Shown piece after piece: positions 63,001-64,000 of a stretch of DNA of 64,000 nucleotides. The first letter of the stretch is position 1. Each line of letters starts with the position of its first letter. Below the pieces are notes generated by a model. The model saw nothing but the letters and a program-made list of their open reading frames with translations. It did no database searches and was not told the DNA's origin. The stretch is from Sphingopyxis italica (GTDB lineage: Bacteria; Pseudomonadota; Alphaproteobacteria; Sphingomonadales; Sphingomonadaceae): contig NZ_JAATIT010000002.1 in assembly GCF_011926545.1 (NCBI RefSeq), positions 124,001-188,000 on the forward strand, read 5' to 3'. The position numbers and the translations under genes are program-made.

Positions 63001-64000
63001 CGTGGCGCCATTCGCATCCTTCACCTCGGCGACGAGGCGGTTTTCGCCTTCGCGAATTTCGAGCCCGCGCCACAGGCTGACCGCGACGCCGCCGTCGGGC
63101 GACTTGCTCACGCCTTCGAAGGTCAGTGCGTCGGCGGGCTTGCCGTTGACACGAAGCGAGACAGTCTGGCCGGGGGCGTGCTTCACGGCCGCCCGGATCG
63201 CCTTGGCACGCGGGTTATGGTCGATGTCGGGGAAGAGCCAGCCGATGCCCGGTTCCTGTCCCGCGAGCCAGTCGCGGCCGGTGCCGGCGGCTTCGGGATC
63301 GGACAGCACCTTCCGCGCTTCGACCGCGACGAGGTTCGGCGCCGCGCGCGGTGCGCTTGCGACGGCGCGGAAATCGGCGCGCTTCAGCGCACCACCGCGG
63401 CCTTCGACGAAGCGCGAGATCGCGCTGCCCGCGCTCTGCGTCGAACGCGCGCAGTCGATCGCTTCGCGGTCGAGTGGCAGCGTCGAAGGATCGATCTGCA
63501 CGACATGCAGGCCCGGCCGCACGCCCTCGAAATGATAGCGGCCATCCTCGTCGGTGACGGTGTAGCTGCCGTCCTGCAGCATCACGCGGATGCCCATGAT
63601 ACCGTCCGCCTTGCCCGGATCGACGCTGCAACCGCCATCGACGATGCGGCCGATGATGGTCATGCGATCACCGAGCTGGTCGCGTTTGATCGCAATCGTC
63701 GCTTCGGCGATGTTGCTCGTCGACCCGCGGTTATCGGTCGCGCTCGCACGGTTGAGCGCATTGCCCGGCTGCGCCGACACGATCACTTCGGCCAGATAGG
63801 TGAGGAGAACCGAGCGCGCCGCCGCGATGCCGGGCAGGGTGACCGCGAATTCCCGGCCGTTGGATTGGACGGCGGCGTCGACGCGCACGCCATCGACACG
63901 CACCGTATCGGCGCGAAGGCGCATACCGGCGGGCAGCAGATCGCGCACGGTCACTGCGCCGGTGCCCCGGCGTGTGTCACGGTTTGCGACCTCGATACGA
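60064..64000 (-). CDS. Large DUF11/outer-membrane surface protein, 5' end outside window
   Basis: At least 1311 codons remain open to the right edge, so the N-terminus is missing. The visible start is a DUF11-type repeat (TVRDLLPAGMRLRADTVRVD, VLLTYLAEVIVSAQPGNALN, ASATDNRGSTSNIAEATIAI), then a carboxypeptidase-regulatory/SdrB-like domain (VMLQDGSYTVTDEDGRYHFE), then strand-rich domains and a C-terminal region with alternating aromatic/polar strands typical of an outer-membrane barrel (GRYEIADGDTIKVRT-type segments to SGAYVTFKLKFDQTSF). Probably a surface-exposed or assembly protein. Function not known. Confidence 0.7.
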   Translation of the reverse strand, partial: RIEVANRDTRRGTGAVTVRDLLPAGMRLRADTVRVDGVRVDAAVQSNGREFAVTLPGIAAARSVLLTYLAEVIVSAQPGNALNRASATDNRGSTSNIAEATIAIKRDQLGDRMTIIGRIVDGGCSVDPGKADGIMGIRVMLQDGSYTVTDEDGRYHFEGVRPGLHVVQIDPSTLPLDREAIDCARSTQSAGSAISRFVEGRGGALKRADFRAVASAPRAAPNLVAVEARKVLSDPEAAGTGRDWLAGQEPGIGWLFPDIDHNPRAKAIRAAVKHAPGQTVSLRVNGKPADALTFEGVSKSPDGGVAVSLWRGLEIREGENRLVAEVKDANGATIKTLERDVHYSITPMRASLIREKSILVADGVTRPVIAVRLTDRDGKPIRAGLTGDFSVPAPYYPAVEADAQQARQLAGLERAQPVWKIDGDDGIATIELEPTTASGTLAMEFTFRDDKVVRKQTIETWLDPGDRPWTVVGFAAGTLGYNMLGDRMEPVAETLDDLNADARLALYAKGRVRGKWLMTLAYDSDKDKDDARFGGVIDPRAYYTIYADRNETRYDAASVRKLYLRLERPQFYAMFGDIETGISEPELARYQRALNGGKAEYRGRNLAATAFVADTPYRFRRDEIQGNGLTGPYQLGAKDILPNSERIIIETRDRLHSERIVESVSLSRHVDYDIDYLAGTIRFREPVLSRSSALDPQFIVAEYEVDGVGQRVLNAGGHVSYQSNDEKLRVGATFVHDEDGNRKTNLGGIDARYRPNIETEVRAELAVSDAKAVNGGTTASGTAKAWLIEAEHHSSNADFLAYVREREAGFGTGQLNSSENGTRKFGFDARLKVSRNLSVTGSAWQEDYLETSARRRAARALAEYDNGSSVMRAGLTHADDRLTDGTRNRSNIVQLGATRRLFKKRLELDAQTEFALGGKDASVDFPARHRLGARFAVTRDVNLVGSYEIADGDTIKVRTARLGFDLTPWPGARLLATANQQEIGEYGPRSFAAYGLSQSLKLGERWSVDVSVDGNRTIGGIRAGDVLNPGHPVASGGFLGAGGTLTEDFLAISTGATYRADRWTLTGRAEYRDGELANRYGLTLGGLRQLGEGRALGALFTYAKAGGSGTTPTTEVINFEMSWAHRPADSRVSWLNKSEFRSDKVRDAVAGEPGPVGGTLMIDGDATSRRLLNSLSVNWTPLGDRGFGEGWYERAEIGFFWGTRYNFDRFGADDVKGWSNLIGADFRFNLGEHVDVGASGTMRVGTDADTVSWAGGPTVTLAPMTNANITFGYNFAGFHDRDFEDARFSRSGAYVTFKLKFDQTSFAGLGL

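Overview
The window looks like a chromosomal segment of a GC-rich alphaproteobacterium of the Sphingomonadales, most probably Sphingopyxis or a close relative. This rests on a CpdR-type receiver protein, a MucR regulator, the TonB receptor/PepSY/ApbE iron locus, small sphingomonad-type DUF proteins and two tRNA genes with alphaproteobacterial surroundings. No 16S or database search was available, so the genus is an inference.

Layout. 1-8.8 kb is a defence island: the tail of a type III restriction/DEAD-like helicase, then a tightly overlapping four-gene operon (CHC2/Toprim primase-like protein, 1061-aa reverse transcriptase, nitrilase-like protein, DnaQ-like exonuclease), then a convergent pair (PD-(D/E)XK Mrr-like nuclease and a P-loop protein). 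9-11.4 kb is insertion-sequence debris: an IS91-type transposase with a truncated integrase joined directly to a truncated IS66 tnpA/tnpB. 11.7-27.4 kb is a mobilizable accessory region: a ParA-like ATPase, a membrane protein, a MobC-like protein and a relaxase with a structured candidate oriT, orphan MbcA/ParS-type antitoxins, MucR, a deleted IS66 remnant, a block of small sphingomonad genes, a tRNA-3'-end-like scar and a Phd/PIN toxin-antitoxin pair.

28-36 kb is a curli-type amyloid locus (csgF, csgG, two giant curlin-repeat proteins with about 42 and 60 strand units, a smaller curlin protein, an unknown exported protein, a CsgH-like chaperone and a LuxR-type response regulator). A PilZ-like/XRE regulator follows, then a chaperone-usher pilus cluster (37.3-43.0 kb). 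The two surface-fibre systems lie back to back and suggest a biofilm/adhesion region.

43.4-51.5 kb is an iron-acquisition region: PepSY membrane protein, DUF2271 protein with a candidate flavinylation motif, DUF4198 protein, ApbE, PiuC-like hydroxylase, TonB-dependent siderophore receptor and TonB. Both outward promoters carry a shared Fur-box-like block. An alpha/beta hydrolase ends this stretch.

51.8-64 kb is ordinary core genome: a 2,4-dienoyl-CoA reductase-like SDR, tRNA-Val, cpdR, N-formylglutamate amidohydrolase, tRNA-Pro, a RadC-type protein, thyA and the branched-chain 2-oxoacid dehydrogenase E1alpha-E1beta-E2 operon. A large DUF11/outer-membrane protein runs off the right edge. Several palindromic repeats lie here, one of them inside the E2 coding sequence.

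The strongest candidate for a poorly described system is the primase-RT-nitrilase-exonuclease operon at 1364-7405.
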